From contig DASTXE010000004.1 of assembly GCA_035765535.1 (NCBI GenBank), positions 253,137-317,136 of the forward strand: a DNA stretch of 64,000 bases, given 5' to 3'. The stretch is from Rickettsiales bacterium. Lineage in GTDB: Bacteria; Pseudomonadota; Alphaproteobacteria; Rickettsiales; JABCZZ01. A model generated the notes under the pieces. The model made no database searches, was not told the DNA's origin, and worked only from the letters and a program-made list of their open reading frames with translations. Both the position numbers and the translations under genes were made by a program. Shown piece by piece: positions 52,148-62,069 of the stretch (its first letter is position 1; each line of letters opens with the position of its first letter).

Positions 52148-53350
52148 ATGCCTTATTATAAATATTCCGCCATCAATGATGCGGGACGCACGATTAAGGG
52201 CGTGGTTACGGCGGAAAACGACGTCGACCTTGAAGATCGCCTGAAGCAGCTCGGCCTGGATCTCATCAATTACAAAGAGTTACGCGAAAAGAAGGGCAGC
52301 AGCTCCGGCAAGGTAAAAATCCAGGATCTGATTGTCTGCTGCCTGCATCTGGAGCAGTTGGGTCGCGCGGGCGTCTCCCTGCTGGAAGCGATTGCCGACG
52401 TGCGCGACACGACCGACTCCCCCGTTCTTAAAAATATCATGGCGGGCGTATACGAATATATCAAAAACGGTGAAATCCTCTCTAAAGCGCTCGCCCATTA
52501 CCCGCATGTGTTCAACGAAGTGTTCGTAGGTCTCATTGCTGCTGGGGAAAAAACCGGTAACTTTTCCGAAGCGTTCCTGCATATCGCCGATCATTTGAAA
52601 TGGACGTCTGACCTGCGCCGTAAGGTGAAGAAAGCCGTGCGCTACCCGCTGGCGCTGCTGCTCGTCATGAGCGGCGTGATTTCAGTGCTGATGGTGTTCG
52701 TGGTGCCTAAGCTTGTGGATTTCATGGTCGCGCAAGGATTCGACCTGCCGCTGCACACGCGCGCACTCATCGCTTTCTCTCATGCCTTCGTGAATTACTG
52801 GTACCTGATCTTCGGCCTGCCGATACTGGCGGTCGGCGGGTTCTTCCTGCTTTACAACACATCCGAACCGTTTGCCTATAACGTGGACGGGTTTGTGCTC
52901 AAAATCCCTGTGCTCGGCTCTGTAAGCCGCAAGATAAATCTTGCTCGCTTTACCCATTTCTTTTCGGTATTGTTCAATAGCGGGATCGGGATATTGGAAT
53001 CGCTGCAGGCGGCGAAAAACGTTGTGGCAAACCGGGTGTTGCAGGAATCGGTGGACATGATGACGCGCAGCGTTTCCGAGGGCATGTCGCTGACGGCGGC
53101 CATGCGTGTGTCCAACCAGTTCCCGAGCCTTGTGGTGCGTATGTTTAAGATCGGTGAGGATAGCGGCAACATGACCGAATCGCTTGAGAACGTAAACTTT
53201 TTCTATGAGCGCGAAATCAACGACGCCGTAGAAAACGTGGTCGGGCTGATTCAGCCTGCGCTTACCATCGTCATGGGCCTATTGATATTCTGGGTAATCG
53301 CTGCGGTGTTCGGACCTCTGTACCAATCCTTCAGCAAGATGAACGTATAA
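52148..53350 (+). CDS. type II secretion/type IV pilus F (PilC/GspF) platform protein
   Basis: 400 residues with two T2SSF domains, the layout of GspF and PilC inner-membrane proteins. Seen: the N-terminal YKYSAINDAGRTIKGVV, domain 1 with LEQLGRAGVSLLEAI and GLIAAGEKTGNFSEAF, a hydrophobic hairpin (PLALLLVMSGVISVLMVFVVPKL), domain 2 with FSVLFNSGIGILESLQAA and FKIGEDSGNMTESL, and a C-terminal membrane anchor. It is first in a four-gene forward run. AGG lies before the ATG at 52148; a GTG at 52142 is an alternative start. The ATPase is not in the window. Confidence 0.9.
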   Translation: MPYYKYSAINDAGRTIKGVVTAENDVDLEDRLKQLGLDLINYKELREKKGSSSGKVKIQDLIVCCLHLEQLGRAGVSLLEAIADVRDTTDSPVLKNIMAGVYEYIKNGEILSKALAHYPHVFNEVFVGLIAAGEKTGNFSEAFLHIADHLKWTSDLRRKVKKAVRYPLALLLVMSGVISVLMVFVVPKLVDFMVAQGFDLPLHTRALIAFSHAFVNYWYLIFGLPILAVGGFFLLYNTSEPFAYNVDGFVLKIPVLGSVSRKINLARFTHFFSVLFNSGIGILESLQAAKNVVANRVLQESVDMMTRSVSEGMSLTAAMRVSNQFPSLVVRMFKIGEDSGNMTESLENVNFFYEREINDAVENVVGLIQPALTIVMGLLIFWVIAAVFGPLYQSFSKMNV

Positions 53351-53359
53351 CGGGCGGGC

Positions 53360-54988
53360 ATGAAGGCAAAGAACGCAAAAAACAAATATTCCGGCCAGAG
53401 CACGTTCACCATGATGATCGGCGATGAAGGCGCGGTACTCGTACAGCTGCAGCACGGAGCCGTAGTCAGGAGGCTGTTTGCTGCTTCGCCCGACCCGGCT
53501 CAGGTGCGCGCGATTGATGAGGCGCTGAACAATTCGCCCAATTCCCCTATTACGGTGCTGTTCGACATCATGGACCAGTCCTATGTCCGCCAGACCCTGC
53601 CGCCGGTATCGTCCTTCAGCGTTGGCAAGATCATTTCCCGCCGTCTCGCGAAGGACTTTTCCCCGGACGACATTAAGGGATTTGTTATTCTCGACCGGGA
53701 TAAGGCAGGGCGGCGCGACTGGAATTACATGATGGTGTCGCTTGCCAATACGGCGATACTCCAGAAATGGATGAATTTCATCACGGAGCGTTCCAATCCC
53801 TTCCGGGGCATGGGGCTGCTGCCGATGGAAGCCCAGAATTTCATGCGCGCGCTTGAGAAACATTTCCAGCGCAGCAAAAGCAAAGACAGCAAGCCGATGG
53901 AATGGCAGATCCTGGTCAGCCACCACAAGGTGGGCGGGTTCCGCCAGGTCGTCATGCGTAACGGCAAGCTTGTGTTCACCCGCATGGCACTGCCGTTCGG
54001 CGAATCTCTGCCGGACGTGATTGCAGGCAATATCGAGCAGGAAATGATCAACACGCTCGAATACCTCAAGCGCTTAGGGCTGCAGGACACCGCTTTGATC
54101 TCCATCACCATCATCTGCTCCGAAGAGATCAAGCAGGCACTCGATCCCAAGAATATCAAAGCCGGGGAACACCATTTCCTGACGCCTTATGAAGTGGCGA
54201 ATATGCTTTCGCTGAAAGATGCCGCGGGCGACGGCGATCATTTCGGCGATATTGTCCTCTCTGCCTTTATCGCCAAACAGCGCAAATTGATCCTGCCGCT
54301 CTTTACGGATTATACCCGTAAATTGCGCAATCTTTCCATGTTCGCACTTTATACCAAGCTGGGCGGTGCGCTATGCGCGCTGGCCGTACTGGGGTGGATA
54401 GGCTCAAGCGCCTGGAGCATTTTTGAAACGAAACAGGCGATCAGCGACCTGGAAATCAAACACCACACGCTGACCGAAAGCCTGAACAAGATCAAAGTCA
54501 CCGCGGAAACACTGCCGAAGAACGTGAACCTCTACAGCGATATCATGACCATTTCGCAGATGTTCAATAAGCCGCAATACGACATCATACCGTTTATTGA
54601 ACAGCTCTCCACAGGGATAAGCAACACCGCGATGGCATCTTCTCTCCATTGGGTGCTGCAGGGAGTTGACGGGATAACGAAAACCACCGATAGCCGTACC
54701 ATCACTTCCGAAGTGGAGTTGAAGCTCATTACTACGCCAGAGACCAACGCCCAGATGCGCGACGCTATGAAGAACCTGCAGGATGTTGTGAAGAAGGCAA
54801 TGCCGACATTCAATATATCCTACGAAGACACATCCAGCGTACTTTCAGATACGAAAGAACTGAAAACCGTCATCGGCGATGCGGGCGCTGCCAAGGAAGA
54901 TACGACACAATTGCAGAATGCCGTGCTGAAGATGAAGATCGACGGACCGATTGACGAGAAGAAGCAACCCGGAAGGGGGCCCAGATAA
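53360..54988 (+). CDS. type IV pilus/T2SS assembly protein, GspL or PilM-PilN-like
   Basis: 542 residues: a large cytoplasmic N-terminal domain (about 1-325), one membrane segment at about 332-352 (LGGALCALAVLGWIGSSAW) and a periplasmic C-terminal domain with coiled-coil potential (LEIKHHTLTESLNKIKVTAET). This is the topology of GspL, or of PilM and PilN fused into one chain. The N-terminal domain shows only weak actin-fold resemblance and no ATP-binding motifs I can point to. It sits 9 bp after the PilC/GspF-like gene and overlaps the next gene by 1 bp. Confidence 0.65.
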   Translation: MKAKNAKNKYSGQSTFTMMIGDEGAVLVQLQHGAVVRRLFAASPDPAQVRAIDEALNNSPNSPITVLFDIMDQSYVRQTLPPVSSFSVGKIISRRLAKDFSPDDIKGFVILDRDKAGRRDWNYMMVSLANTAILQKWMNFITERSNPFRGMGLLPMEAQNFMRALEKHFQRSKSKDSKPMEWQILVSHHKVGGFRQVVMRNGKLVFTRMALPFGESLPDVIAGNIEQEMINTLEYLKRLGLQDTALISITIICSEEIKQALDPKNIKAGEHHFLTPYEVANMLSLKDAAGDGDHFGDIVLSAFIAKQRKLILPLFTDYTRKLRNLSMFALYTKLGGALCALAVLGWIGSSAWSIFETKQAISDLEIKHHTLTESLNKIKVTAETLPKNVNLYSDIMTISQMFNKPQYDIIPFIEQLSTGISNTAMASSLHWVLQGVDGITKTTDSRTITSEVELKLITTPETNAQMRDAMKNLQDVVKKAMPTFNISYEDTSSVLSDTKELKTVIGDAGAAKEDTTQLQNAVLKMKIDGPIDEKKQPGRGPR

Positions 54989-55680
54989 TGGCAGCGATGA
55001 TGGGAACCTCTAAAGAAAGCCGGTTGAAAAAGCTCCTGATACGCAACGCAGCAGTAGCGGCAGTCGTCCTGATGGTGCTGGGCACGGGCGGTATATTATT
55101 GTCTAATTACAGCGACGATACGCTCGCCGACCAGAGCACGCGCACCGCACAGAACAACATGATTTCCTCGCAATACCGTGAGATTGAGACAACGCTTGGC
55201 AGGCAAAGCGAAGTCGCCGGATACTATGATACTTACGCCAAAAACCATAACAGCAATTTCACGATCAACCGCGAAACCATGACCGGAATGCTGGCAAGCT
55301 TGCGCAAGACCCACCATCTTACGAGCCTTGACGTGACCATTTCCTCGATTGCGGATGTGCCCCAAACATCAATAGCGCTCAAAAGCGGACATGCGGTTAA
55401 AAGCACGGTGCATATCGTACTGGGCGCACTGACCGATAATGCTGTTTATAATTTCATTTATGATCTGCAGCACACGCTTCCCGGCGTCGTTATAATTTCA
55501 GATCTCAAAATTACCAGAACCGGGGCACTCACCCGGGAAACGGCGTTGAGCGCCATAAACCAGCACACGATCATCCCACTGGTGACGGGAGATTTGTCCT
55601 TCACCTGGGTCGGGATCGTCCAGGAGGAAAACGCAGCCTCACATGCCAACGAACATGACAGGCCACCCTATGCAAGGTAA
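54988..55680 (+). CDS. type IV pilus/T2SS assembly protein, PilO/GspM-like
   Basis: 230 residues with one N-terminal membrane segment (AAVAAVVLMVLGTGGILLS) and a periplasmic domain with a helical start (SQYREIETTLGRQSEVAGY) and a ferredoxin-like strand-helix pattern (VHIVLGALTDNAVYNFIYDLQ, VVIISDLKITR). This is the usual shape of PilO and GspM. Position between the L-like and P-like genes supports it. The ATG overlaps the previous stop. Confidence 0.65.
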   Translation: MAAMMGTSKESRLKKLLIRNAAVAAVVLMVLGTGGILLSNYSDDTLADQSTRTAQNNMISSQYREIETTLGRQSEVAGYYDTYAKNHNSNFTINRETMTGMLASLRKTHHLTSLDVTISSIADVPQTSIALKSGHAVKSTVHIVLGALTDNAVYNFIYDLQHTLPGVVIISDLKITRTGALTRETALSAINQHTIIPLVTGDLSFTWVGIVQEENAASHANEHDRPPYAR

Positions 55681-56635
55681 GTTCCGTTTATATATAATGG
55701 CATTGCTTGCGGCCTGCGCATTTCTCCCGCTGCCTTCTGCGGCGCAGCGCAACATGCCTCCGCATCAGCCCGACAGCAAATCTCAGGAAATGCTCGATCT
55801 CCCGATTGTACCGGGCGGCACGGTCGCCATCACGCCCCCTCCCCCCAAATCTCCTTTACCGGCTGGGGACATGCATAATCCGACCGCCAAACCTTTACCG
55901 TCCGAAATACCGCAAATTGCCCCCGCCGCTGCAGACAAAAACGCCGTGTCTGTCGTCGTTGCGCTTCCTGTTGCCGCTCCCGCGCCGCACACGAAAGCAA
56001 CGCTGATGTTTAATACCGAGGAAATGGCAATCGTGGACCAGATTATCAAGGCCTATGACAGCTATATCCCGGGGAAAGTGGAAAAGAACCTGCTGCCGAA
56101 AGAGAACCTGCCCAGCATCCTGACCGGCCTGCAGCCGCCGCCCGTGCAGGTACAGGGGCCGAGCAACGTGTACCTTCAGGGAATCGTCTATTATTCGCCC
56201 AGCAAATGGCTGGTCCGGCTGAATGACGGCGTGATTTCCAGCTCGACCAACATTCCGGCCAATGAGTTCTTTGTAAGTAAAATATCGCGCAGGGAAATCG
56301 AACTGGTCTGGAAACCCGCACAGCCCGATGAACTGATCAACAACTGGAACAGCGCGACAGATGGCGGAAAGAATCCTGTGCCGGGCGTCCGGGTGGCAAA
56401 CAGTGTGGTAACATTGCGGCTGCATCCGAACCAGACATTCCTGGTGAAATCCATTGCCATTCACGAAGGAATTATCAAATCCAGTAATCCGGCCGGCTCC
56501 GCCCAGGCTCCTGTGACAACACCGGCTGCGACACCAGCAGCAGAACCCGCCGCAACACCAGCCATTCCGCAATCTCCCCCTGTGCGTGACGTGATTCCTG
56601 AATCTCCGTCCAATATCATACGCCCGCCAGGCTGA
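55670..56635 (+). CDS. periplasmic PilP/GspC-like protein
   Basis: About 321 residues from the ATG at 55670, which gives a clean signal peptide (GKFRLYIMALLAACAFLPLP) after CAGG 7 nt upstream; ATGs at 55643 and 55655 are alternatives. A Pro/Ala-rich linker (about 30-110) leads to a beta domain (VYLQGIVYYSPSKWLVRLN, ISRREIELVW) that resembles the HR/PilP domain which contacts the secretin. A Pro/Ala/Thr-rich tail follows. It ends the forward pilus-like run. Confidence 0.65.
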   Translation: MQGKFRLYIMALLAACAFLPLPSAAQRNMPPHQPDSKSQEMLDLPIVPGGTVAITPPPPKSPLPAGDMHNPTAKPLPSEIPQIAPAAADKNAVSVVVALPVAAPAPHTKATLMFNTEEMAIVDQIIKAYDSYIPGKVEKNLLPKENLPSILTGLQPPPVQVQGPSNVYLQGIVYYSPSKWLVRLNDGVISSSTNIPANEFFVSKISRREIELVWKPAQPDELINNWNSATDGGKNPVPGVRVANSVVTLRLHPNQTFLVKSIAIHEGIIKSSNPAGSAQAPVTTPAATPAAEPAATPAIPQSPPVRDVIPESPSNIIRPPG

Positions 56636-56671
56636 GCGCTCCCTAACCTTAACCGACCAACAGAGTTTGAT

Positions 56672-57388
56672 ATGCAATCCCCTCTCGATATCCGCAATCT
56701 CACAAAACGCTATGGCAGCAATCTTGTGCTCGATAATGTATCGCTCTCTTTAAGCGAAGGGGAACTGTTCGGCCTGATCGGCCTGAACGGCGTGGGCAAG
56801 ACCACGCTTATTAAAAACATTCTCGACCTGACGCGTCCGGATTCGGGCGAAGCCAGCATCTTCGGTGTTCCCTGCGCAAACGCACAGGCGCGCCGCAGCA
56901 TCTCTTACCTGCCGGAAAAATTCCAGCCGTCGCGTTACCTGCGCGGCCGCGAATACTTGGAACTCTCACTGTCTTACTTCGGAAAACCATTCGATATGGA
57001 ACAGGCGCGCAAGGAAGCCATGAACGTGGACCTGAACCCGGATGCGCTGAACAATAAGGTAGGTTCCTACTCCAAGGGCATGGGCCAGAAACTCGGGCTG
57101 ATCGGCGCGTTTCTGATCGACGCCCCCCTGCTGATTCTGGACGAACCGATGAGCGGCCTGGACCCGCGCGCACGCATCATGCTGAAGGAACGCCTGCTCG
57201 CAAGCAAAAAAGCGGGAAAAACCATCTTCTTCAGCTCGCATATTCTTTCCGATATCGATGAAATCTGCGACCGCATCGGCGTGATCAGCAACAGCAAGCT
57301 CATCTTCGTAGGCACACCACAGCAATTCAAGCAGGCCAATAAAGGCGAAACGCTGGAAAAATCCTTCCTGAGTGCCATTGCCGCCTGA
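56672..57388 (+). CDS. ABC transporter ATP-binding protein
   Basis: 238-residue ABC ATPase of the ABC-2/Drug-resistance or CcmA-like group. Seen: Walker A GLNGVGKTTLIKN (near residue 40), signature SYSKGMGQKLGL (KGMGQK in place of SGG, as common in ABC-2 exporters), Walker B LLILDEPMSGLDP and the switch SSHILSDID. No permease is adjacent, so the partner is unknown. It lies 36 bp after the PilP-like gene on the same strand and may be co-transcribed with the pilus-like genes. Confidence 0.9.
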   Translation: MQSPLDIRNLTKRYGSNLVLDNVSLSLSEGELFGLIGLNGVGKTTLIKNILDLTRPDSGEASIFGVPCANAQARRSISYLPEKFQPSRYLRGREYLELSLSYFGKPFDMEQARKEAMNVDLNPDALNNKVGSYSKGMGQKLGLIGAFLIDAPLLILDEPMSGLDPRARIMLKERLLASKKAGKTIFFSSHILSDIDEICDRIGVISNSKLIFVGTPQQFKQANKGETLEKSFLSAIAA

Positions 57389-57408
57389 GAACAACCGAAA
57401 TTATAGAT

Positions 57409-58848
57409 TTACTTCTGCGCCACCTGCGTAGTGGGGATAGTGGCTAACTGCCCGTCCAGCTGGTGAATCTGCTGCTTGAATTTAGCCAGCTCATGTCCCT
57501 GCAGCATCTGGCCGGTGCGGAATTTCACTCCGGCAGGGTTGACCTGGGCATTGTTCACGAGAATTTCGTAATGCAGGTGCGGCCCGGTGGAGCGGCCGGT
57601 GCTGCCGACATAAGCGATCACCTGCCCCTGTTTCACATGCTTGCCCGGACGGATGCCGGCGGCAATACGGCTCGCATGGCCGTAAGCCGTGCAGTAACGG
57701 TTGCTGTGCCGGATCTTCACGTAATTACCGTAACCGCCCTTATGCCCTGCCTCCGCAATTACCCCATCGCCAGCAGCATAAATGGGCGTTCCCATCGGCG
57801 CGCCGAAATCGATGCCCTTATGCATGCGTGAATAGCCCAGCAGCGGATGCATGCGCATACCGAAACCGGAAGTAATATGGGCGCCGTTGATCGGCGTGCG
57901 CAGCAGCGCTTTGCGAACCGATTCGCCGTTGCGGTTATAATACCCCGAAACCCCGTCTTCCGCCGTATGGTGATAAAGCGTCATCGTCTTATCGCCCAGC
58001 ACGAGCGAAGCATAAAGCACATTGCCGTAACCCGTGGTCACATTCTGGTCCGTATGCATTCTTTCATACACCACGTCAATCTTGTCGCCCGGCTGGATGT
58101 CGCGCTGGAAGTCCACGTCATAGCTGAGCGCGCTGATAATTTCGTAAATCATCTGCGGCGGCACGCCGGAATCGATCGCCGTCTGGTAAAGGCTGCTGGT
58201 GATTACACCGCCACCACGCGCGAGGCTCTTGGTGACGTTCGCCTTAATTTCTTTGACCGTATAGGAATTGTCCGCCTGCGAACGCGCAAGCTTAATGGTT
58301 TTCACCGGCGAAACCGGAATCGAGAGACCGCTCACGGTAGGTTTACGCGCATCTTCTATGCTTTTATCCAGACGCAGCTCCAGCGATTGCCCTACCGTCA
58401 GCATTTTCGGATTATAAATTCCTTTGAGGCTTTCAACGATGCTGGAAGCTTCATCATAACCGATGCCCTTTGCAAGCAGCACCGACATCATTGTATCGCC
58501 GGGGCGCACGGCCACGGTCAGAATACCCGGAAATACCGGCCCGACCTTTACGGCCGTCTTAACCGGAAGCGCCTGCTTGGGCGGAACCGCCGCAGGCGGC
58601 GGCGCAACGGGAACAGTGGAAGGCTTGGAAAAACCGAGTCCCGCATATTTGAGCATGTTGCCGCGGCGTTTGCTGTATTCATCATGCGCATGCACGGCGG
58701 AAAAAACGGAGCAGGAAGCAATAGCGCCGAAAAGCACTCCCAATACGAACCATGCAATGCGCACCCGTTTGAGCTTACGTGGCGCAACCGGCCGCATAAC
58801 CACGGAAAGGGATTCGTTTGAAGCTGTGTCTTTTTTCAAATAAACCAC
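57409..58848 (-). CDS. M23 family peptidase with LysM domain
   Basis: 479-residue envelope protein, probably a peptidoglycan endopeptidase or a divisome/elongasome activator. Seen: a cytoplasmic start and membrane segment at about 27-50 (IAWFVLGVLFGAIASCSVF), a LysM-like region (VRPGDTMMSVLLAKGIGYDEA), an OapA-type linker, and the M23 domain near the C-terminus with MHKGIDFGAPMGTP (HxxxD zinc ligands) and GPHLHYEIL (HxH). The zinc ligands are intact, so it should be catalytic. It converges with the ABC gene. Confidence 0.93.
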   Translation of the reverse strand: MVYLKKDTASNESLSVVMRPVAPRKLKRVRIAWFVLGVLFGAIASCSVFSAVHAHDEYSKRRGNMLKYAGLGFSKPSTVPVAPPPAAVPPKQALPVKTAVKVGPVFPGILTVAVRPGDTMMSVLLAKGIGYDEASSIVESLKGIYNPKMLTVGQSLELRLDKSIEDARKPTVSGLSIPVSPVKTIKLARSQADNSYTVKEIKANVTKSLARGGGVITSSLYQTAIDSGVPPQMIYEIISALSYDVDFQRDIQPGDKIDVVYERMHTDQNVTTGYGNVLYASLVLGDKTMTLYHHTAEDGVSGYYNRNGESVRKALLRTPINGAHITSGFGMRMHPLLGYSRMHKGIDFGAPMGTPIYAAGDGVIAEAGHKGGYGNYVKIRHSNRYCTAYGHASRIAAGIRPGKHVKQGQVIAYVGSTGRSTGPHLHYEILVNNAQVNPAGVKFRTGQMLQGHELAKFKQQIHQLDGQLATIPTTQVAQK

Positions 58849-59294
58849 GTCTTTACCAGTTACCTAAAATCTCTCCATAAGGACAGGAATGCCCTTCTGA
58901 CTACAACAAATGGTGTTCTGGCAGAGACCACCCGCTACATCTATGCGGGTCTTTTTCATAAAGATATCCACATTTACAGCGTTGCTGCAACCAAAAAATG
59001 CAACCAGATTCCCGATAATATACTAAAAACATTAGCAAATAGTTAATTTCGTGCTTTTTTGGATAAAGGCCTATACAACTCAGTTGTTGCATGTGGATAT
59101 CCGTTATTTTTTGCTCTCTGTCTCCTGCACTCGCCATTTGTTACTCGGCTGACTTCCTATACGCGCCGCTTTCTCCTGTCGAATATTTTATTTGGCATAA
59201 ATACGCTATTCGTCATTGACAGCAGGAACATGAATCTGCCCTGCGCAAAAAACATCAATCTTGCATAATCCGTCAATTATGCGATGTTTGCGCT
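58849..59294. other. 446 bp region upstream of polA
   Basis: There is no supported protein gene; a 69-codon frame from 59059 has no ribosome site and looks random. It holds one terminator hairpin on the plus strand (58930-58957) and is AT-rich at 58980-59060 and 59240-59290, likely with the polA promoter, which I could not fix. Confidence 0.4.
58930..58957 (+). terminator. terminator without an upstream gene; possible small RNA end
   Basis: ACCCGC (58930-58935) pairs with GCGGGT (58945-58950), followed by CTTTTTC. It is a plus-strand terminator, yet the only gene before it reads the other way (57409-58848). A short untranslated RNA starting near 58850-58870 would fit. Confidence 0.5.
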
Positions 59295-62069
59295 ATGCCT
59301 AAAAAACTATACCTGATAGACGGCTCCGGTTTTATCTTCCGCGCCTACCATTCCTTGCCGCCGCTCACACGCGCTGACGGCACTCCCACCGGCGCGGTAT
59401 ACGGTTTCGTCAACATGATCATGAAGCTTGTGGAAGGCGCGCAGGCCGACTATATGGCCGTCATTTTCGATGCGGGCAGACAGACCTTCCGCAACCGCAT
59501 CTATCCGCAATATAAGGCCAACCGCCCGCCTGCACCGGAAGATCTCATTCCGCAGTTTCCGCTCGTGCGCGAAGCAACCGAAGCCATGAACATCCCTGCC
59601 ATCGAACTGGCGGATTATGAAGCGGATGATATCATCGCGACCTATACGCGCCAGGCGCGCGAGAAGGGCCTCGAAGTCGTCATTGTCTCGTCGGATAAAG
59701 ACCTGATGCAGCTGATCTGCGAAGGCGTAAGCATGATGGACGCGATGAAAAACCGCGCCATCGGCGCTGCCGAGGTTCTGGAAAAATTCGGCGTACCGCC
59801 GCAGAAGGTGCATGACGTGCTGACACTGATCGGCGATACGTCCGACAACGTGCCGGGCGTACCGGGCATCGGGCCGAAAACCGCAGCAGAACTGATCCTG
59901 CAATACGGCGACTTTGAAGGCGTGCTGGCGAACGCAGCGCAGATCAAACAGCCCAAGCGGCGTGAAGCTTTGCTGCAGAATGCCGATCAGGCTCGCATCT
60001 CCCATTCGCTTATCGCCCTGAAGAACGACGTGGTGCTGCCGCACACAATTGACGATCTCATTCTGCGTGAACCCGATGCCGCCAAGCTGCTGGCCTTCGC
60101 CCAGACGATGGGCTTCAAATCCCTCGTCGGCAGGCTGGAAGCGAAGCATGGCCTGAAAGCACCCGTGGTCAAAGAAGAAGCTATACCGGCAGGAGCCGTG
60201 TATGAAATGGTGACCGACCTTGCCACGCTCGATCGCTGGATTGCTGCCGCAAAGGCTAAAGGCTACGTGGCATTCGACACGGAAACCACCTCACTGGATG
60301 CCATGCGTGCGGAGCTCGTGGGCTTTTCGCTCTGCATGGAACCTGGCAAAGCATGTTACGTTCCGCTGAACCATGTTACCGCAGAAGTGGCAGCTGCTCC
60401 TCAGGGCAACCTGTTCGGCGGCGAAGCCGCACATGCCGCTGCACAGGCAAAAACTTTTACAAGACTTGCCAATCAGATTGATCCCGTTCTGGCGCTGCAA
60501 AGATTGATTCCGCTGCTTTCCGATCCTTCCATCCTCAAGATCGGCCATAATATCAAGTACGATATGCTCGTGCTGAAAAAATACGGCGCGGAAGTAACAC
60601 CGCAGGACGATACGATGCTGCTTTCCAGCCTGCTCTTTTCCGGAATCCATAACCATAATATGGATGACCTGGCCGAAAAACATCTGGGAATCAAGACCAT
60701 CACCTATGACGAAGTGACCGGCACCGGTAAAGGGCGCATCAGCTTCGCGGAAGTGACGCTGGAAAAAGCGCTTGCTTATGCCGCTGAGGATGCCGACGTT
60801 ACCTTGCGCCTCTGGCAGAAACTGAAGCCGCAGGTCATAAGCCAGAAATTGCTGACGCTCTATGAAACCGTGGAACGCCCTCTTGTGTCCGTCATCGTGG
60901 CCATGGAAGAACGCGGCGTGAAAGTGGATCGCGCTCAGCTTGGAGCCCTCTCGCAGGATTTCTCACAGCGTATCGAGGTGCTCGGCAAGAAAATCTGTGA
61001 AGTGGCCGGATGCGAATTCAATATAGGCTCCCCGAAGCAGCTCGGAGAAATACTGTTCGACAAAATGCAGCTTGGAGGCGGGAAGAAAGGCAAGACCGGC
61101 AGCTACGCCACAGGAGCGGACGTGCTGGAGGATCTTGCGGAAGCCGGGCATGAAATTGCACAGCTTATTCTCGACTGGCGGCAATTATCCAAGCTCAAGA
61201 ACACCTATACAGAAACGCTCGGCGAAGAAATCAACCCCGCCACAGGCCGCGTGCACACCTCTTATGCAATGGCCGCAACAACGACGGGCAGGCTTTCCTC
61301 CAATAGCCCGAACCTGCAGAACATTCCCATACGCACTGAAGAAGGCCGCAAAATCCGCACCGCCTTTGTGGCAGAGCAAGGCAATCGTCTGATCTCGGCG
61401 GATTACTCGCAGATCGAGCTGCGCCTGCTCGCCCATATCGCTGATATCCCGACACTGAAACAGGCATTCAGAGATGGCAGCGACATCCACGCGATCACCG
61501 CCAGCCAGATGTTCGGCGTCCCGCTGGCTGAAGTCACCGGCGACTTGCGCCGCAAAGCCAAAACCATCAATTTCGGCATCATCTACGGCATCAGCGCGCA
61601 CGGGCTGGCCACACGGCTTGGCATTGGCCGCACGGAAGCCGCTAATTACATCGACAGTTATTTCAAGCAATATCCCGGCATCAAGGATTACATGGAATCC
61701 GCCAAACAGCAGGCGCGCGACCATGGCTATGTCACAACATTGTTTGGTCGCAAATGCCATTTCCCGGGCATTAACGACAAAAATCCCTCCATGCGCAGCT
61801 TCTCGGAACGCGCCGCCATCAATGCTCCCCTGCAGGGTACAGCAGCGGACATCATCAAGCGCGCCATGATTGCTGTGGAGCAGAACCTGCAAGGCACATC
61901 ATCCAAGATGCTGCTACAGGTGCATGACGAACTGGTGGTTGAAACTCCGGAAGCTGACGCCGAGAAAACTTCTCAGATCGTGCGGCATGCCATGGAAAAT
62001 GCCGCGCATTTAAGCATCCCACTGACGGTTTCAACCCATTTCGGTCACAACTGGAACGAGGCACACTAA
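59295..62069 (+). CDS. polA: DNA polymerase I
   Basis: Repair and Okazaki-fragment polymerase, 924 residues. Seen: the N-terminal 5' nuclease domain (DGSGFIFRAYHSLPPL, YEADDIIATY, SSDKDLMQLI, GDTSDNVPGVPGIGPKTA); a 3'-5' exonuclease domain with intact carboxylates (AFDTETTSLD near 327, GHNIKYDMLVL, YAAEDADVTLRLW); and the polymerase domain with motif A SADYSQIELRLLAH near 703, motif B RKAKTINFGIIYG near 753 and motif C LLQVHDELVVE near 875. Its stop overlaps the terC-like start by 1 bp. Confidence 0.99.
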   Translation: MPKKLYLIDGSGFIFRAYHSLPPLTRADGTPTGAVYGFVNMIMKLVEGAQADYMAVIFDAGRQTFRNRIYPQYKANRPPAPEDLIPQFPLVREATEAMNIPAIELADYEADDIIATYTRQAREKGLEVVIVSSDKDLMQLICEGVSMMDAMKNRAIGAAEVLEKFGVPPQKVHDVLTLIGDTSDNVPGVPGIGPKTAAELILQYGDFEGVLANAAQIKQPKRREALLQNADQARISHSLIALKNDVVLPHTIDDLILREPDAAKLLAFAQTMGFKSLVGRLEAKHGLKAPVVKEEAIPAGAVYEMVTDLATLDRWIAAAKAKGYVAFDTETTSLDAMRAELVGFSLCMEPGKACYVPLNHVTAEVAAAPQGNLFGGEAAHAAAQAKTFTRLANQIDPVLALQRLIPLLSDPSILKIGHNIKYDMLVLKKYGAEVTPQDDTMLLSSLLFSGIHNHNMDDLAEKHLGIKTITYDEVTGTGKGRISFAEVTLEKALAYAAEDADVTLRLWQKLKPQVISQKLLTLYETVERPLVSVIVAMEERGVKVDRAQLGALSQDFSQRIEVLGKKICEVAGCEFNIGSPKQLGEILFDKMQLGGGKKGKTGSYATGADVLEDLAEAGHEIAQLILDWRQLSKLKNTYTETLGEEINPATGRVHTSYAMAATTTGRLSSNSPNLQNIPIRTEEGRKIRTAFVAEQGNRLISADYSQIELRLLAHIADIPTLKQAFRDGSDIHAITASQMFGVPLAEVTGDLRRKAKTINFGIIYGISAHGLATRLGIGRTEAANYIDSYFKQYPGIKDYMESAKQQARDHGYVTTLFGRKCHFPGINDKNPSMRSFSERAAINAPLQGTAADIIKRAMIAVEQNLQGTSSKMLLQVHDELVVETPEADAEKTSQIVRHAMENAAHLSIPLTVSTHFGHNWNEAH

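Noticed and set aside
59059..59268. 69-codon ORF upstream of polA
   Set aside because: It has no ribosome site, odd composition, and overlaps the likely promoter region of polA.
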